Positions 11,706 to 23,329 are shown, counted from the stretch's first letter. The stretch: DNA of 64,000 nt from Karalla daura (GCA_029224185.1 CM055211.1:8054417-8118416); one strand, 5' to 3'. Program-made: numbers and translations. The notes: generated from the letters alone by a model not told the origin.

Positions 11706-11732
11706 AAAAAAAAAAAAAAAAAAAAAAAAAAA
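11706..11732. repeat. A27 homopolymer
   Basis: Twenty-seven consecutive A. I looked for a retroposed sequence upstream and a matching target-site duplication and saw neither, so this is listed as a simple homopolymer. Confidence 0.95.
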
Positions 11733-11857
11733 TGGTGCTCAGCCTCGCAGGCAAGTTTACCCGCCTCTCCCCCATCTTCCCGTCGCTGGGGAATAGGTGA
11801 ACTATTCCATATGTCAGCCTTGTCAATCAGCCGCAGAAATATGGGAAGCACTCCCTC

Positions 11858-11913
11858 CTCTCTCTCTCTCCCTCTCTCTCTCTCCCTCTCTCTCTCTCTC
11901 TCCCTCTCTCTCT
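11858..11913. repeat. (CT)n microsatellite with CCT interruptions
   Basis: Mostly pure CT with CC interruptions roughly every ten bases. Confidence 0.94.
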
Positions 11914-12125
11914 GAGACTTGTGCCAGTGTGTGTGTTTATTTATTTCCATGTCATCATGGGTGGTTTGGAACCTCAAGACAAGAGGGGAATATTAATCAA
12001 AACAACCTCGGCGAGGAATCTTAATCGTGACGTTAATCAATCATCGTAAATGAGACGAGCGCTGCGAGTGAACGCGTTCCGACGCGGAATCGGAAGCTTT
12101 CTACCTCCGATTCGCACCTGGAAAA

Positions 12126-12127
12126 CA

Positions 12128-12161
<34 letters not shown>
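12126..12161. repeat. (CA)18 microsatellite
   Basis: Pure CA tract; G-rich runs follow at 12391-12420. Confidence 0.95.
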
Positions 12162-12163
<2 letters not shown>

Positions 12164-13708
12164 AAGATCCCGAAGCTGATGGATGGCGAGAGAGCCGTGG
12201 AGACTTCCCTCGTAACTCACAAACTTTGGAGCTTTGAGTTTGAGCCCGTAATCAAGGTTATGGCGGATCCGGACGCTCCAATAAATATCCCTTCTGATCC
12301 GTAGCAGTGACGTGATGCCGTCCAGAGAGGCTCTTATTTTAATTAGTACATTCTTCATAATCCGGCCGAATGGTTGAATAAAGGCCTTTGTGGGGGGGGG
12401 TGGAGGGGATGGGGGGGGTGATCTCTGTGGAGACAACATCCATAAAGGACACAAATCATGCTGAAAGCGCCGTCTGAGGCGGACGCCCCGGGCCAAGGTT
12501 GCAGAGCGGCTTTGAGAGCATCCAGCGCTGTTTGTTCCCTCCCTCGCTCTCTGTCTCTTAATACTTTAAATCACCACTGATATTTCTGTCGCTACAGGGA
12601 AAAAGTTCATCGGGGTAAAAAGAGTCTCTATTCTGAGCATGAATAACATATGGAGCCGTAAAAACACCAGGCGACGTGTTTTTGCGGCAAACAGGTTTAA
12701 AATAATTGCGGCTGAACGTGGAAACGGAGTCGGGAGGAGCGGGAGCAGCAGGACAGGAATAGCTCCTGGAGGAGAAAGGAGGAGAAGGAGAAGTAAGTTC
12801 CCGTCTGGGAGGTTTCATCATTAGGTGTAAAAACCGTGACAGGATTTCTGAGGTGACCAGTGTCGTCGCAGAGATGTGCAAGCTGTCAGCAGCTAACGTC
12901 TCGTTAGCGCCCCGTCTGATTCATTAGGACGAGCGGCCATCAGACGGAGGACGAAGACGACGACACCAAAATACTAGCTTGTCAACAAGTCCCGCAGGCC
13001 CCCGGAGGACCACGTGTTCACAAGTGTCCTGTTCTCCCAGACTGAGACTGCGACTCCTGACGCTCTTTCATGGAATGACTCGCGGGAGGGAAGCGGCGGG
13101 AATGTCAACGCCGGATGATGCGTGTCACACACGCGCGCGCGAGCTTTTGCTTTTTTTCGTTTTTTCTTTTCCACCCTGAGAGGAGACGACCCAGTCAGCC
13201 GGCGATGAAAGCGATCGCTGAGCCACAGCCAGATGGTGAGAGGAGGTTTCCACGGCGGGAAAAGTGACTTATTCACGTCAGGGGGAGGAATTTTTTTGAA
13301 ACCGGATGAGCAAGCGAAGAGAAAAAGGTGCAACAGGAACTTCAAGATGTCGATGAATCCTCAGAATGACGCAGAAACATCAGCTTCACGATGTATTTGA
13401 AGCCGATTAATCTAGTTCAGTTGCATCAGTTACACCTTACTTGTTGTCATTGAATCAATACTAAGAAACTGATTCTCTGAGGAGTTACTTGAGACAGTTT
13501 TCATGTCACTCTGAGGATTCACTCGGGATCAAAGTCACGTTAAATTATTGGATTCAAGCTGAAAACATATGAAACAAGAGACGTACTGCACGGCCCAAGG
13601 ACGACCCGGATCCAGGCGTGTAAAACAGTCTGAGTGCGGGATGAGACGCTGTGACATAAATCACAGTGTGAATCAGACTGAGACTCCTCGACCAACTCGC
13701 TCTTAATG
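12162..13708. other. Unique DNA, no gene
   Basis: Mixed sequence with a G-rich patch (12391-12420), GGA-rich DNA at 12770-12795 and a CG-alternating stretch at 13126-13142. No open frame here has exon-like support. Confidence 0.5.
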
Positions 13709-13738
13709 AGAGGAGGAGGAGGAGGAGGAGGAGGAGGC
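13709..13738. repeat. (GGA)10 tract
   Basis: Pure GGA units. Confidence 0.94.
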
Positions 13739-14016
13739 AGTGATGAAAACGTCTCCTGTTGGAAGAGGAGAAGACATCTATCCAGCTCTGCAGACAAGCG
13801 CTGGCTGCTGATGAGACATAACACGTGTGTGTGTAGACGGTTTTGATCAGTGGGACGGTGATACAGAGGAACCAGAAATACCTTTTATTAATTTGTTTAG
13901 CATGAAAGCGTCTTGGGAGGTTGCTCTAGCGACTCGCCATCATTTAGAGGAGAGGATCAAAGTGACAGGAAGCCTAAAGTCCGGCTTAATGACGTCTTGC
14001 AGCGTTGCAGCTTTGA

Positions 14017-14019
<3 letters not shown>

Positions 14020-14060
<41 letters not shown>

Positions 14061-14079
14061 GTGTGTGTGTGTGTGTGTC
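14020..14079. repeat. (TG)n microsatellite
   Basis: About 30 units with one CG interruption near 14056. Confidence 0.96.
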
Positions 14080-14211
14080 TGCACACACAAAGAGAGGATG
14101 TGTGAGAGCATCCCTGTATTAACCTTGCTGCTGGCGAACAACACACACAACACACACATTTACAGAGTTACGGGTTCATCCCAGGCACCAGGCCGCCCTG
14201 CTGCCCTGTTT

Positions 14212-14212
14212 A

Positions 14213-14277
<65 letters not shown>
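14212..14277. repeat. (TG)n microsatellite
   Basis: About 32 units with one CG near 14218. It is complementary to the CA tract 110 bp downstream. Confidence 0.96.
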
Positions 14278-14279
<2 letters not shown>

Positions 14280-14387
14280 AAAGGCTGCTGTTAACCTCGT
14301 CTCCACCACCTGCACCTCCCTTCGTGGGACCCACTGACAGCTCTCAGGCAGGCCGCCTTCAAAGGTGCAGCGCTTCAAACAGACAAG

Positions 14388-14429
14388 CACACACACACAC
14401 ACACACACGCACACACACACACACACACG
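14388..14429. repeat. (CA)n microsatellite
   Basis: About 21 units with one CG interruption; opposite in orientation to the two preceding TG tracts. Confidence 0.95.
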
Positions 14430-15093
14430 TTCCAGTTCGGCTGCTTTTTAACCTTTATTTATCGAGGGAAAGTCAAACTGAACTTTTCCCAGCAAAGCCG
14501 GGCTTTGACTTCACACCTGCGAGGCTCCTGCCTGCAGCCTGGATCCCCTACAAAGACCTGGACCTGCAGCCTGGTCTTCATCACACCCTCCTCTGCTCCT
14601 TCCCACAATGCATCCTGTTCCCGCAAACCACAAACACCAACAGGGCTGAGAGTCGAGCTGGGATACCTTCTAACGAGCCAACAAACTACTTAACCTGCAC
14701 TCGCATTCCAACATCAGCACAGAGCTAACTCTGCGGCCCCATAACAAGCTGCTCATGTGTGTGGAGCCGGTGGTGCTGCCCCCAGGTGGCGAGTCCGGCC
14801 CATTAACGGATCAATCACCTGTGACGGACACGCTGCTACCGTCTGACAGACGCTGAGCGCTTCACGCCTGCACGCAGACGCCCTCCCTACTGTATCGGGG
14901 AGCAGACGGAGTGATGTAACACTCGGAGGGACCCTAGAAATCAGAGCACTGACGAAACCCTCGCAGGAGCCTCGAAATCCTGCTCCGACTGTGGATCTAC
15001 CTGCCTGTCTGCTGCCATCACAGGCCGGCCTGGAGCCGGAAAAATACCTCCGGCCTGTCAGAGCAAACCTCTGACTGCGACTGAAGGAAACAT
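14430..15093. other. Unique DNA, no gene
   Basis: GC-balanced, non-repetitive DNA holding the CTCF-like site listed separately. No coding frame beyond chance. Confidence 0.5.
14775..14791 (-). promoter_or_regulatory. Candidate CTCF site
   Basis: GCTGCCCCCAGGTGGCG matches the core of the reverse-oriented CTCF consensus (CCCCCnGGTGGC) well. It is one of five such matches picked by eye; occupancy is unknown. Confidence 0.35.
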
Positions 15094-15099
15094 TGTGTG

Positions 15100-15138
<39 letters not shown>

Positions 15139-15149
15139 GTGTGTGTGTT
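15094..15149. repeat. (TG)n microsatellite
   Basis: About 28 units with two CG interruptions. Confidence 0.95.
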
Positions 15150-15261
15150 ATCTAGGCATCTCACACCCACGGCTGCCGGTGGGGGCCTCTGGCGGGCTCA
15201 CATGTCGGGGAGGATGTTGGGTCTGTTACTTCCACCGGGGGCCACAGCAAGTGTACAAGCA

Positions 15262-15276
15262 CCCCCCCCCCCCCCC
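15262..15276. repeat. C15 homopolymer
   Basis: Uninterrupted C run; homopolymer length may be inaccurate in an assembly. Confidence 0.9.
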
Positions 15277-16940
15277 AGTCCTCATCAGTGCAACATACCT
15301 CGGCCAGACAGAACAAATTACACCTCCCTCCTCCTCCCACCTCCTCCTCAAGCTCGCATTACCTGCAGAGCTGCACGGGGCCGGGGCCGGGGAGGCGCCT
15401 GATTACTCGTTTGGTGCTATTTGTTTTCATCAGCGTGCAACACTTCATCTCAGAGCGTGGGGGGCCCCGGGCCGGCCTCACAGCTCGGCCCGGGTCAGAG
15501 CCTGAGCGATTCATCTGCTCCGCTCTGATGGATGGATGCTCTCTGTGCTCTCTGGGTGCAGGCCAGAGGAGAACGGCCTGCTGCTGAGCGCCGTACCCGT
15601 TCACGTCTCTGAGTTTAGTCTGACGGTGACACCCAGAGAAAAGTCGAGCTGCTCCATAAATATTCCTGAACTTCTGTGTCAGTCTGTCGAAGTTTCGCTG
15701 GGTTACGTGTTGAGCCGGCAGATATTTCATCCCGCTGAGGTTTTTTTTATCCTTAATTGGAAAAACGAGCCATAAAGTAGGACAAGCGAGGTCTGTTTTG
15801 TTGTTGACATGTTTTTCTGCCGCTTCAATCAGACGCCGGTATCAGTTAAAAATATGTGTATTGAAAGGCAGAAATGTTTTGTCTTTTTAAAGATAAATTG
15901 AATAAACAGTTTTTTAAATGGATAATCGGCTGAAAAGATGGGCACGTTCCTGTTTTTTTAATATTTTATTTGAAAGAGCGGATAACAAAGTAAGAATTTC
16001 AAAGTGCTGCTTCGGTTGCATTTTGAAGACGCGGGCGCCAGTTCATTTGCAGTTAATTACATTTCCACCCAATGAATCTGATAGAGTAAGTGCTTTCTTC
16101 CAACCACTCTCCTTACATCTCCGGCTTCTTCTTCTTCTTTTTTTTGATGGTCTGTGGGTGTTAAAAATACATCCTCCTCTAGCAGAATAACACCTTGTAG
16201 AGCGCGCGGTCCAAACAGAAGCTGCAGCAGCAGCAGTCGCTGCAGAGACGTGCATCTGCACGGCAGATTGTCCCCGCACCAGGTGCGAAGCAATGTTCAT
16301 TAAAAGTGACAAATACCTGATTTGCAAAGAAGTCACTGAAAGCAACACGTGCTAAACAGACATGTGTGATGTGGATGGTGAGAGACGAACGTGAAAAAAA
16401 AAAGAGAGAAATCCAGGTCTTTGTTTGGAGAACCCAGGAAATCAGGCGAGAGATGGATGTAACACGCATCCAGGCCGACATCTGCCGTCTTTACTGCACA
16501 TAACGCTGCGTTTAAGGCCTCCATTCTGCAAAGATGCAGACTTTTCTCGAAGTCTGGAGGTTTTTTCATCTTTAGGCTGACAGGTCAAATTAAGGATGTG
16601 ATGCATTGTTGTATTAATCTAATAAATGTGACTGCGAGTCCGGCCTGTTTTCATAGAGCGCATAGAGCGGCAGATCCAATTTGTAATACACGTGAGCCAC
16701 GCATTCATTCATCTTTTAATTATATATCATTACCGAGCCGTTCTGATACCGATGGGTTACCCACTGCAGAGTGTAACTAATTGCGAGACACACTCGGTAC
16801 AAGTTAATCAAGAGTTTCCCCTCTGAGGAATCCCTCTGACTCCGAGCCCGCGACACACTGGAATGTTCTATTCTGGAGTCGGCCACTTCCTCCTGCTGCA
16901 CATGCAATATTCATGACAGGGAGTTCTTCCCTAAAACCAT
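15277..16940. other. Unique DNA, partly AT-rich
   Basis: 15300-15620 is GC-rich. 15640-16110 is AT-rich with many TAAT and ATTTA words. A (CTT)n/T run lies at 16126-16145. 16590-16770 is again AT-rich with CATTCATT and TTTTAATTATA words. Either AT-rich part could be regulatory. No gene found. Confidence 0.45.
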
Positions 16941-16981
16941 CTCCTCCTCTCCTCCTCCTCTCCTCCTCTCCTCTCCTCTCC
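16941..16981. repeat. (CTC)/(CTCTC) tract
   Basis: Imperfect pyrimidine repeat, about 41 bp. Confidence 0.85.
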
Positions 16982-17236
16982 AGGTGGGGAAGCAGGCATG
17001 CGTCTGGCGACAAAGCCCCAGCCACTCGCTGCTTTTTATAGACTCTCCCTCTCAGTCTCTGCGAGCGGTTAAGCTGTCCCTGGGTTCCTCTTAGCTATTG
17101 TAATCCATACACAATACCCACACATTTAATGGGAGAGACGCCTGCAATAAAGCAGAGGGTGCATTTCGCAGGGAGCAATTTAGCCTTCAAACAATATGCC
17201 AAGGTTTGCTTCCTTGGGACAATACTGCGAATGCTG

Positions 17237-17479
17237 CCCCCCCTTCTCCTCCTCCTCCTCCTCCCCCCTCCCACCCCACAAACCCCCTCTACGCCACACT
17301 ATTGGAACAATGCAGGATGGAGGGATGTAGACGTTACCACGCGGACTTGATGAGAATGAGAAGAGTGGTGGGTTTGAATCGCGTGCCGTCGTCCTCAGAA
17401 ACTTTGAGACTTTCTAAGCGTAAGCATATGTGCCTGTAGGGGGAGGGAGGGGAGGAGGGGAGGAGGGAGGGAGGGAGGA
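17237..17479. repeat. C/CTC tract and downstream GGGA tract
   Basis: Pyrimidine tract at 17237-17275 (poly-C plus CTC units) and a purine GGGA/GGA tract at 17438-17479, about 160 bp apart. They are of opposite strand sense and thus mutually complementary in type. Confidence 0.85.
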
Positions 17480-17673
17480 CGGCTATCTCTCATCTCTCTT
17501 TTCGGGGGCTAAAAGCGAAACCCACCTGGCCCCCGACACACAATACCTCTCCCTGCACTAACCTGTGGGGACAATGGACAATAAAAACCAATCATTCCCA
17601 CTTCGCCGGCACAATTACCGAACAACCTGGCTCCCTCCCCCCGTACAGCGGAAGATCTTTTGGGTGGTAAACT

Positions 17674-17712
17674 TCTCCTTCTCCTCCTCCTCCTCCTCCT
17701 CCTCCTCCTCCT
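17674..17712. repeat. (CTC)n tract
   Basis: About 13 CTC units with one CTT; the serine-run open frame through it is not a gene. Confidence 0.94.
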
Positions 17713-17873
17713 GCTCTGCTCCTCTTCCCTCCATTTCCCTCGGTGCTATAACACAGCAGAGTGAGCACACTGCCACGGTGCATGCTGGGATAATGTGGCG
17801 GCGTGCTGCTAAGCACTTCCTGTCCACGGCCGCAACGTCTGGATGCTGCATCCCCATCCTGAGCATCTTAAAC

Positions 17874-17878
<5 letters not shown>

Positions 17879-17907
<29 letters not shown>
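17879..17907. repeat. (GT)14 microsatellite
   Basis: Pure GT; directly precedes a candidate regulatory block. Confidence 0.94.
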
Positions 17908-17929
17908 GCTCTTCATTAAGATGGCACAG

Positions 17930-18110
17930 ATATCGGTGTCCCGGGCTGTCATTATTAATGACAGGGCCCAGTGCTAAATACATGTCCAGTGTTAATTATC
18001 AGAGGCCGTGTCTGCTAAATATCAGATTCCTGCCTCTAAATAGTGGGCAGTTCTCCCTCGCAGTCTCATCTGTCACTGTAAATGTCATCACTTTATTCTC
18101 CCGTTGGCGA
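17930..18110. promoter_or_regulatory. Candidate enhancer with TALE/homeodomain palindrome
   Basis: Repeat-free AT-rich block with a perfect palindrome at 17946-17964 (arms CTGTCATTA and TAATGACAG around one T). Each arm joins a Meis/Pknox-type TGACAG word to a TAAT homeodomain core. Further TTAATTA and CTAAATA words follow to 18045, and CATCTGTCACTG lies at about 18066. Function is inferred. Confidence 0.4.
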
Positions 18111-18149
18111 CCGTGACAGGCCCCACTTTGAGCCCACTTTATCTCCTTT

Positions 18150-18250
18150 GCCTTCCATTCTCCCCGCTACAAAGATTCCCCTCTCTCCCTCCTCCTTTCT
18201 TCTTTTCTCCTTTCTCGCCCCTCCCCTCCTCTTCCCCCCTTTTCCACCAC
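18150..18250. repeat. Polypyrimidine tract
   Basis: Nearly continuous C/T with few purines; separates two candidate regulatory blocks. Confidence 0.8.
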
Positions 18251-18269
18251 TACTCACTGCTGTATCCGC

Positions 18270-18665
18270 TTTCCACACGTGGCAAATGATTGCCCGGGTA
18301 AAGGTATTTTCTGTTTCAATCTTACACTTTCCCAAGGGAGAACAAAAACGGGGGGACAAGCTTTCTGCAGCTGGTTTCACTGAGAAAATTGTTCAGAATT
18401 GCCTCATTCCAGGGCAGATTAGCGAATGCATACAATCCCGGGCTAAGTGCTATTGTGCGCCACAATTTGGCCATTATACTTTGTCTTTTCCATTTAGAGA
18501 ACCCCTACCCAATTAAAGTAATACAGCCCTTCCAATACCTGCTCCCAATTAAATCTGGGCGGCATTACCTGCCTTGATGGAGCTGGCCATGGCTCCTCAA
18601 CACTCACTTGCATTCATTAGGCCTATTCAACGTGACGGAGCTGATGACAACGATTCAAGTTGCTC
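18270..18665. promoter_or_regulatory. Candidate conserved non-coding block
   Basis: About 390 bp of repeat-free, AT-leaning sequence sharply bounded by pyrimidine tracts on both sides. It contains AATTAAA words at about 18511 and 18547, CATTCATTAGG near 18611 and several CAGCTG/CATTA-type words. The contrast in texture with its flanks is the main argument for constraint. No ORF with coding character. Confidence 0.35.
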
Positions 18666-18985
18666 TGCCTCCATCTCCATCTCTTATCCCTCCCCCCTTT
18701 GCCACTCTCTTCTCTCTTGCCCCCCCACCCCCACCCCTCCCTTTTCTCCTCCTCCTCCTCTCTTTTCGGACGGGCTCTCACTTTCTTTCGTTCTCTTTTT
18801 TTTTAACATTTTTTGTCCCTGCCTTTCTCTCTGTCACTCCTCTCAGGAGTAGAAATGCCTGCCGCTTACTCTGAGGACTCAGAATTGGCTGGGGAATAGA
18901 GGGGAGTGAGGAGAGCCCCCTCCTCCCTCCTCCTCACCCCTCCTCCTCCTCCCACCACCCCTTTTCTCTTTCTTCGACATTTTCT
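18666..18985. repeat. Pyrimidine-rich region
   Basis: C/T-rich DNA at 18666-18850 (poly-C, CTC and T runs) and again at 18920-18985, interrupted by about 60 bp of mixed sequence. Proline/serine/leucine-rich frames here are compositional. Confidence 0.8.
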
Positions 18986-18999
18986 CGCCTGCCCCTGGT

Positions 19000-20227
19000 T
19001 TTGTTTCCCAGGTAGCTGGGATTTTTTTTTTCCAGCTCATTGTGCCTTTTTCAAATCCTCGGTCCATGCTGCTTGGTTGGCACCATTTTAAAGCCCCGGC
19101 GTCACAAAGAAAGAGCTTGTCCAGGCCACTGACTCGATTGACAATTTCAGAGTGTTAAAAAAATCCACAAAAGCCGGAGCTCGGGGTGTTGGTGAAGTGG
19201 ATGGAAAGGAGAGGGGCGGGGGGAGGAGGTGGGGGGGGGGGGGGCGTAGCCGTCAATATGACATGTCTGCTGTCCAAACCCATAACCACCAGGTGTTTGT
19301 AAGCCTTTCAGGAGAAAGAGGCAGAAAAAAAACCCGTCATATCCCACTGTTCCAATTGAACTCGTGGCTCATGCAAAGAAAAACTTTTCTTTCACCATTC
19401 ACAGTGTCACATTTCATAAAGCCGCAGACATAATGAGCCGGGCCCGACACAGGAAATGTGCTGACAGCGAGTTGCCTCCTCGGAGCCGGGACCGTCATCA
19501 GATGTGCACGCATGTGTGCTTAACATGCTAAACAGCCCTGAGAATATCTGAGTTTCCCCCAGAGGGACGCGGTCTGAGACGAGAGGCAGCGCCGCTTAAT
19601 TTCTGTTAATGACTGTCAACACAGAAACAGGCACAAAGACGCCGCGGCCTGCTCGGCTGCTCACTCTCTATCGTAGAGTTACCACATTATAGAGATCAGT
19701 GGATATTAAAGCGCAGGGCTGCACATATTCTATAGTTTTACTGTGCTGGCACACATCCAGAACTGACCATGCGCTATGTCTCTTTCCTGTGGCGCTTCAT
19801 CCCGGGGCTATTGAACTTTAAAAAAGAAAACTGCTATTATATCGAAACAAAACGGAGCGATAATTTGCGAAAGCAGCTGCACACTTGAGCTTTTTACCAA
19901 ACATTATTTAGAGGAGCAAAGAGCAGCCGTGTTGACTCCAAATAGATTGCTATATCGAGGTGAGAACAAAACAACTGTGTGTGTGTGTGTGGCAGAATAA
20001 GTTGTTGTTCTGATCTAATATCAGCTGTGAGGGAGTGTTTACAGTTGGTTGGACATATGATGCGCTGTATGTGTCGGGAATCAAAAGTACTTTGCAGATT
20101 TACACGTTTTTCATCAAACGCTCAGCTCCCAAAAAAGAGCAGAGAGGCTCCCTGATAAACTCCTGGTTTTTCCTCCCGGTGACATTTGGAGATAAAGTAG
20201 GCGACGGCGGTGGCAGGAGGAAGACGA
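19000..20227. other. Unique DNA with one G-rich tract
   Basis: G-rich 19206-19244 includes a run of about 14 G. 19430-20010 is unique, AT-rich around 19680-19960, with no coding or RNA gene recognised. A short TG run lies at about 19976-19991. Confidence 0.5.
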
Positions 20228-20258
20228 GGGAGGAGGAGGAGGAGGAGGAGGAGGAGGA
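20228..20258. repeat. (GGA)10 tract
   Basis: Pure GGA units followed by two ACAGGGAGG-like units. Confidence 0.93.
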
Positions 20259-20477
20259 CAGGGAGGACAGGGAGGAGGGGTCTCCTGTTCGGCGGTGACA
20301 TTCTCAGGACCCCCCATGAGGGGAAACCTCTGGGCCCGGCTCAGCCGACGCTGGAGCGATATCAACTTTCTGCAGGGTTTTATTCCAGCCTGACAGACGC
20401 TGTACCCACAGTGTTCCTCCACTCACATCGTTCCTGATGGAGGAAAAAGTCTTGAACTTTATCGTCTCTCCTCCCTC

Positions 20478-20481
20478 CACA

Positions 20482-20546
<65 letters not shown>
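20478..20546. repeat. (CA)34 microsatellite
   Basis: About 69 bases of CA with one TA interruption near 20488. Confidence 0.96.
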
Positions 20547-20548
<2 letters not shown>

Positions 20549-21337
20549 GTACACGTTGCTTTTCCATTTCGCTCGAGTCCTTGATGGAAATTCAATTTAC
20601 AGCGGCGTGATAAACAAATACAAGGTGGTTACAGGATTGCGCTGCATTTCATCAGCGTTTACAGTGGCACACGCCTCCGACGCCTATTAATTTAAGCTCT
20701 TTGATTATTTGTTTAGGGGGGTAACACACTTTTCTACCTTTCCTCTAATGGAGCTCCTTTTCACTTAGACGGTGAAGTAGGTCTGAGCGCTCCGACCTTG
20801 GGAGCGGCGGGAAGCCGGGGACGGCGCTCCCGCCTTTGATATGCCAAATCAAAGATCCCGCTCTTGCAACTGAAGGCTGTTTTGTTGCTCCAGCACTTGT
20901 TGTTGTTCCCCGTGTCCACGTTAAAAGGGAAATTGGCCGTGACTTTCACTCGCACGCTGCTCGCGTGAAACGGAGAAAACGCTGGAAATGAAACAAAACA
21001 AAAAGCGATCCACCTCCCTCACCTTGGCACAGAGTTTCTAGAGGGGAGCGCTGCGAGGGCGTCTGACAGGCGGCACGATGTAGCTTAAGCTATAACGAGG
21101 CGCTGGGAGAAGAAATATTGAAATAATAAGTAAATAAAATCTCCCCTCTCCGCCTCTGCTCCAGTGTCCCTGCTCGGAAGACACGTGTACGCATGCAACC
21201 ACTTAGCAGGGAGCGGGAGGAAGCCGGATGGCAGAGGGAGATAAAGGATGGTTAAATGCGGACCACATGGCTGCTCCGCTGCACCGGTGGAGCCACCAGA
21301 GGCTACTCCTGGTCACGGCAGCTTTAGGAGAGCGGGA
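20547..21337. other. Unique DNA, no gene
   Basis: Mixed composition without tandem repeats; TAAT and GATTA words around 20680-20720 and 21110-21140. No exon-like signal. Confidence 0.5.
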
Positions 21338-21396
21338 TGAGAGAGGGAGAGGGAGAGAGGGAGAGAGAGAGAGGGAGAGGGAGAGAGAGAGAGGGG
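21338..21396. repeat. (GA)n/(GGGA)n tract
   Basis: Alternating blocks of GAGAGA and GGGAGA. Confidence 0.92.
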
Positions 21397-21639
21397 ACTT
21401 TGGTGACGACAGTGATATTTCTCCTCAGTGTGCAGCGTTTCCTGCTCCGTTTGTTTCTGACTTCATACTGATCTAAAAACGAGCGGGAGAGAGGTTTGCA
21501 TGTGCAGCTAATCAATAGAGAACATTTCAAGGTTTCCCTTTCACCTTGCAGCAGCAGCGACACCCCCACACCCCCCCCACACACCTCCCCATCCCCAGCA
21601 CATCTCTCCTCCTCAGCAGATGTTAGCGACGAGCTGGAA

Positions 21640-22165
21640 TTAGCGTGGACACTCACCCCGGCCAGCTTTTAATTAATTTTACACAGACAGTGGAGCAGTG
21701 ACCCCGTGAAAAAGGACGAGGCACACCCGACTAATCAGCCTGAACCCCGTGACATCACTCCAGGACCTGCCAAGCCAGCCAAAACAGGGGGAGCCAAGGT
21801 AGTTTACTGTGGATACAAAGCGCCAATTTATCACTATAAGCAAATGCTAACCTAGGAGCATTGCCCCCGGCAGAATTAATTGGCCCTCTCCCTGTCTGTG
21901 AAGTGTCTGGCCTTGTTTAAAAAGACAGGCTGCCCCAGAGACCCCCGCTCTCAGCACGCCGCTCCGTGGAGCTGCGCCGCCATTGGCTGATTGATAGCCA
22001 TGGAAACCTCTGCTCTGCATAACCAGGAAGCGCTCGCTCTCCATCACCATTGGCTGCTCGGCCCGACGCCTAGATCCACCGTTCCTCTCTGCCTTACAAT
22101 GCAAGACCCCCGTATGATGAACATCAGGGCTTTCACCGCTGAAAACTTCCAATGTCAGAAGGTGG
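21640..22165. promoter_or_regulatory. Candidate regulatory block with paired CCAAT boxes
   Basis: Repeat-free segment with TTTTAATTAATTTTA near 21667-21681, AGAATTAATTGG near 21871-21882, and two copies of CCATTGGCTG whose CATTGGCTG parts lie at 21981-21989 and 22048-22056, 67 bp apart. ATTGG is the inverted CCAAT box bound by NF-Y. The first is preceded by GCCGCCAT, a YY1-like word. Paired NF-Y boxes occur in promoters and some enhancers; no transcript can be shown here. Confidence 0.35.
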
Positions 22166-22166
22166 A

Positions 22167-22182
22167 CCCCCCCCCCCCCCCC
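22167..22182. repeat. C16 homopolymer
   Basis: Pure C run. Confidence 0.9.
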
Positions 22183-22338
22183 TAATAACAGAGGGGGGAG
22201 GTTTTCAGATGTTTTTACTGTACTGGGACTAATGATAAAGTGTGCGCTATAAGAGGAACTTTGTGGTACGTTGGCTGGACGGTGAAGGCTCCTACTGTAG
22301 GAAAGAAGAGACAACAGAGCTCCCTCCTCCCCCGTCCT

Positions 22339-22393
22339 CCCTCTCTCTCTCTCTTTATCTACCCCCCCTCCCTCCCTCCCTCCCTCCCTCCCT
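22339..22393. repeat. (CT)n then (CCCT)n tract
   Basis: CT units at 22339-22355, then poly-C and CCCT units to 22393. The 259-residue minus-strand frame (21847-22626) passes through it and is not supported as a gene. Confidence 0.9.
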
Positions 22394-23329
22394 GGGTGGA
22401 GAGAGTGCAGTCCTATCTCGCCGGCCCATCCGCGGTGTCTCCTTTCCCTGGCTCCTGTACTTGGGGGAATAATTAATCGGGCTAACAGGTAAGAGATACG
22501 GAGACGTGGCATAAGAGCAGCTTTCAGAGCTTTGTGTGTGTGGGGTTTCCACGCTGAAAACGATCCAGGGCCCTTTTCACCGGAGGAGCCGGGTGAGGAG
22601 GGGAGGCAGCTGTGAGCGGATCTCACCGGACAGCGACTCCCCCCCAGCCCTCCTCTCTCACCCCTCCTCCCCCCTTTATTTTCCCTGCGTCTTGTCTGAG
22701 AGATACGGGGCTCCTGAAGGGCCCTTGGACGCGTTCCCTGGTCCGTCCTCCACCGTCACCACTAACACCTGAGCCTGACTCACCTCCTACACACGCTTTC
22801 CTACCGGCCGGAAACATGCCTCCATCTTTTTTTTTCTTCTTCTTCTTCTTTTTTTTTTTCTTTTTTACCCCCCCCCTCTCAAATCAAGCTTGAATTGCAG
22901 CCTAAAAGTAAGTGCTGTCCTGGCTAACAAAGACTTCCCAAATAAAACGAGCTGGATGTGACAGTACAGTTTGTAAAGCAGCGTGTTTCTGAAGGCTTAT
23001 TTCCTGGAGGAGGCTTCAGTTTCTTCCTGTGGGTGTCGGGTGATTGACAGCGAGCAGAATGTAAAGTAATACTCGCACTGATGTGAAAACATCCAGGCAG
23101 GTGGGTACACTGCAAACGTGATGAAACGGAAACTTTCACAAAGCGAACCGTTCCTTGTTTTTATCTGTTGCAAGCACGCGGTTCGTTAAAAGTCCAACCC
23201 TGCTGTGTAACCTGCCTCTGTGGACACTGGGGACGGGCAGGAGAAGACCACGCAGACTGAGTTTGTGTCAGACGTGAAGTCTGTTGGCTCGTCTGGTCCT
23301 AGCCAGGCTGAGGGTGCAGCAGCTACAGT
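22394..23329. other. Unique DNA with T/C tract and Pbx-Meis site
   Basis: GC-rich 22540-22820, then a T/CTT/C pyrimidine tract at about 22828-22878, then unique DNA holding TGATTGACAG at 23041-23050 (listed separately). No gene recognised. Confidence 0.5.
23041..23050 (+). promoter_or_regulatory. Perfect Pbx-Meis composite motif
   Basis: TGATTGACAG is the canonical composite for Pbx (TGATT) with Meis/Prep (TGACAG). A second perfect copy occurs 1.8 kb downstream in the same orientation. Confidence 0.45.

Noticed and set aside
11706..11732. Poly-A tail of a retroposed gene
   Set aside because: No recognisable exon-like or SINE-like sequence upstream and no target-site duplication seen around the A-run.
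21847..22626. 259-residue open frame on the minus strand
   Set aside because: Passes through poly-C and GGGA tracts; sequence character is compositional and it overlaps candidate regulatory DNA.
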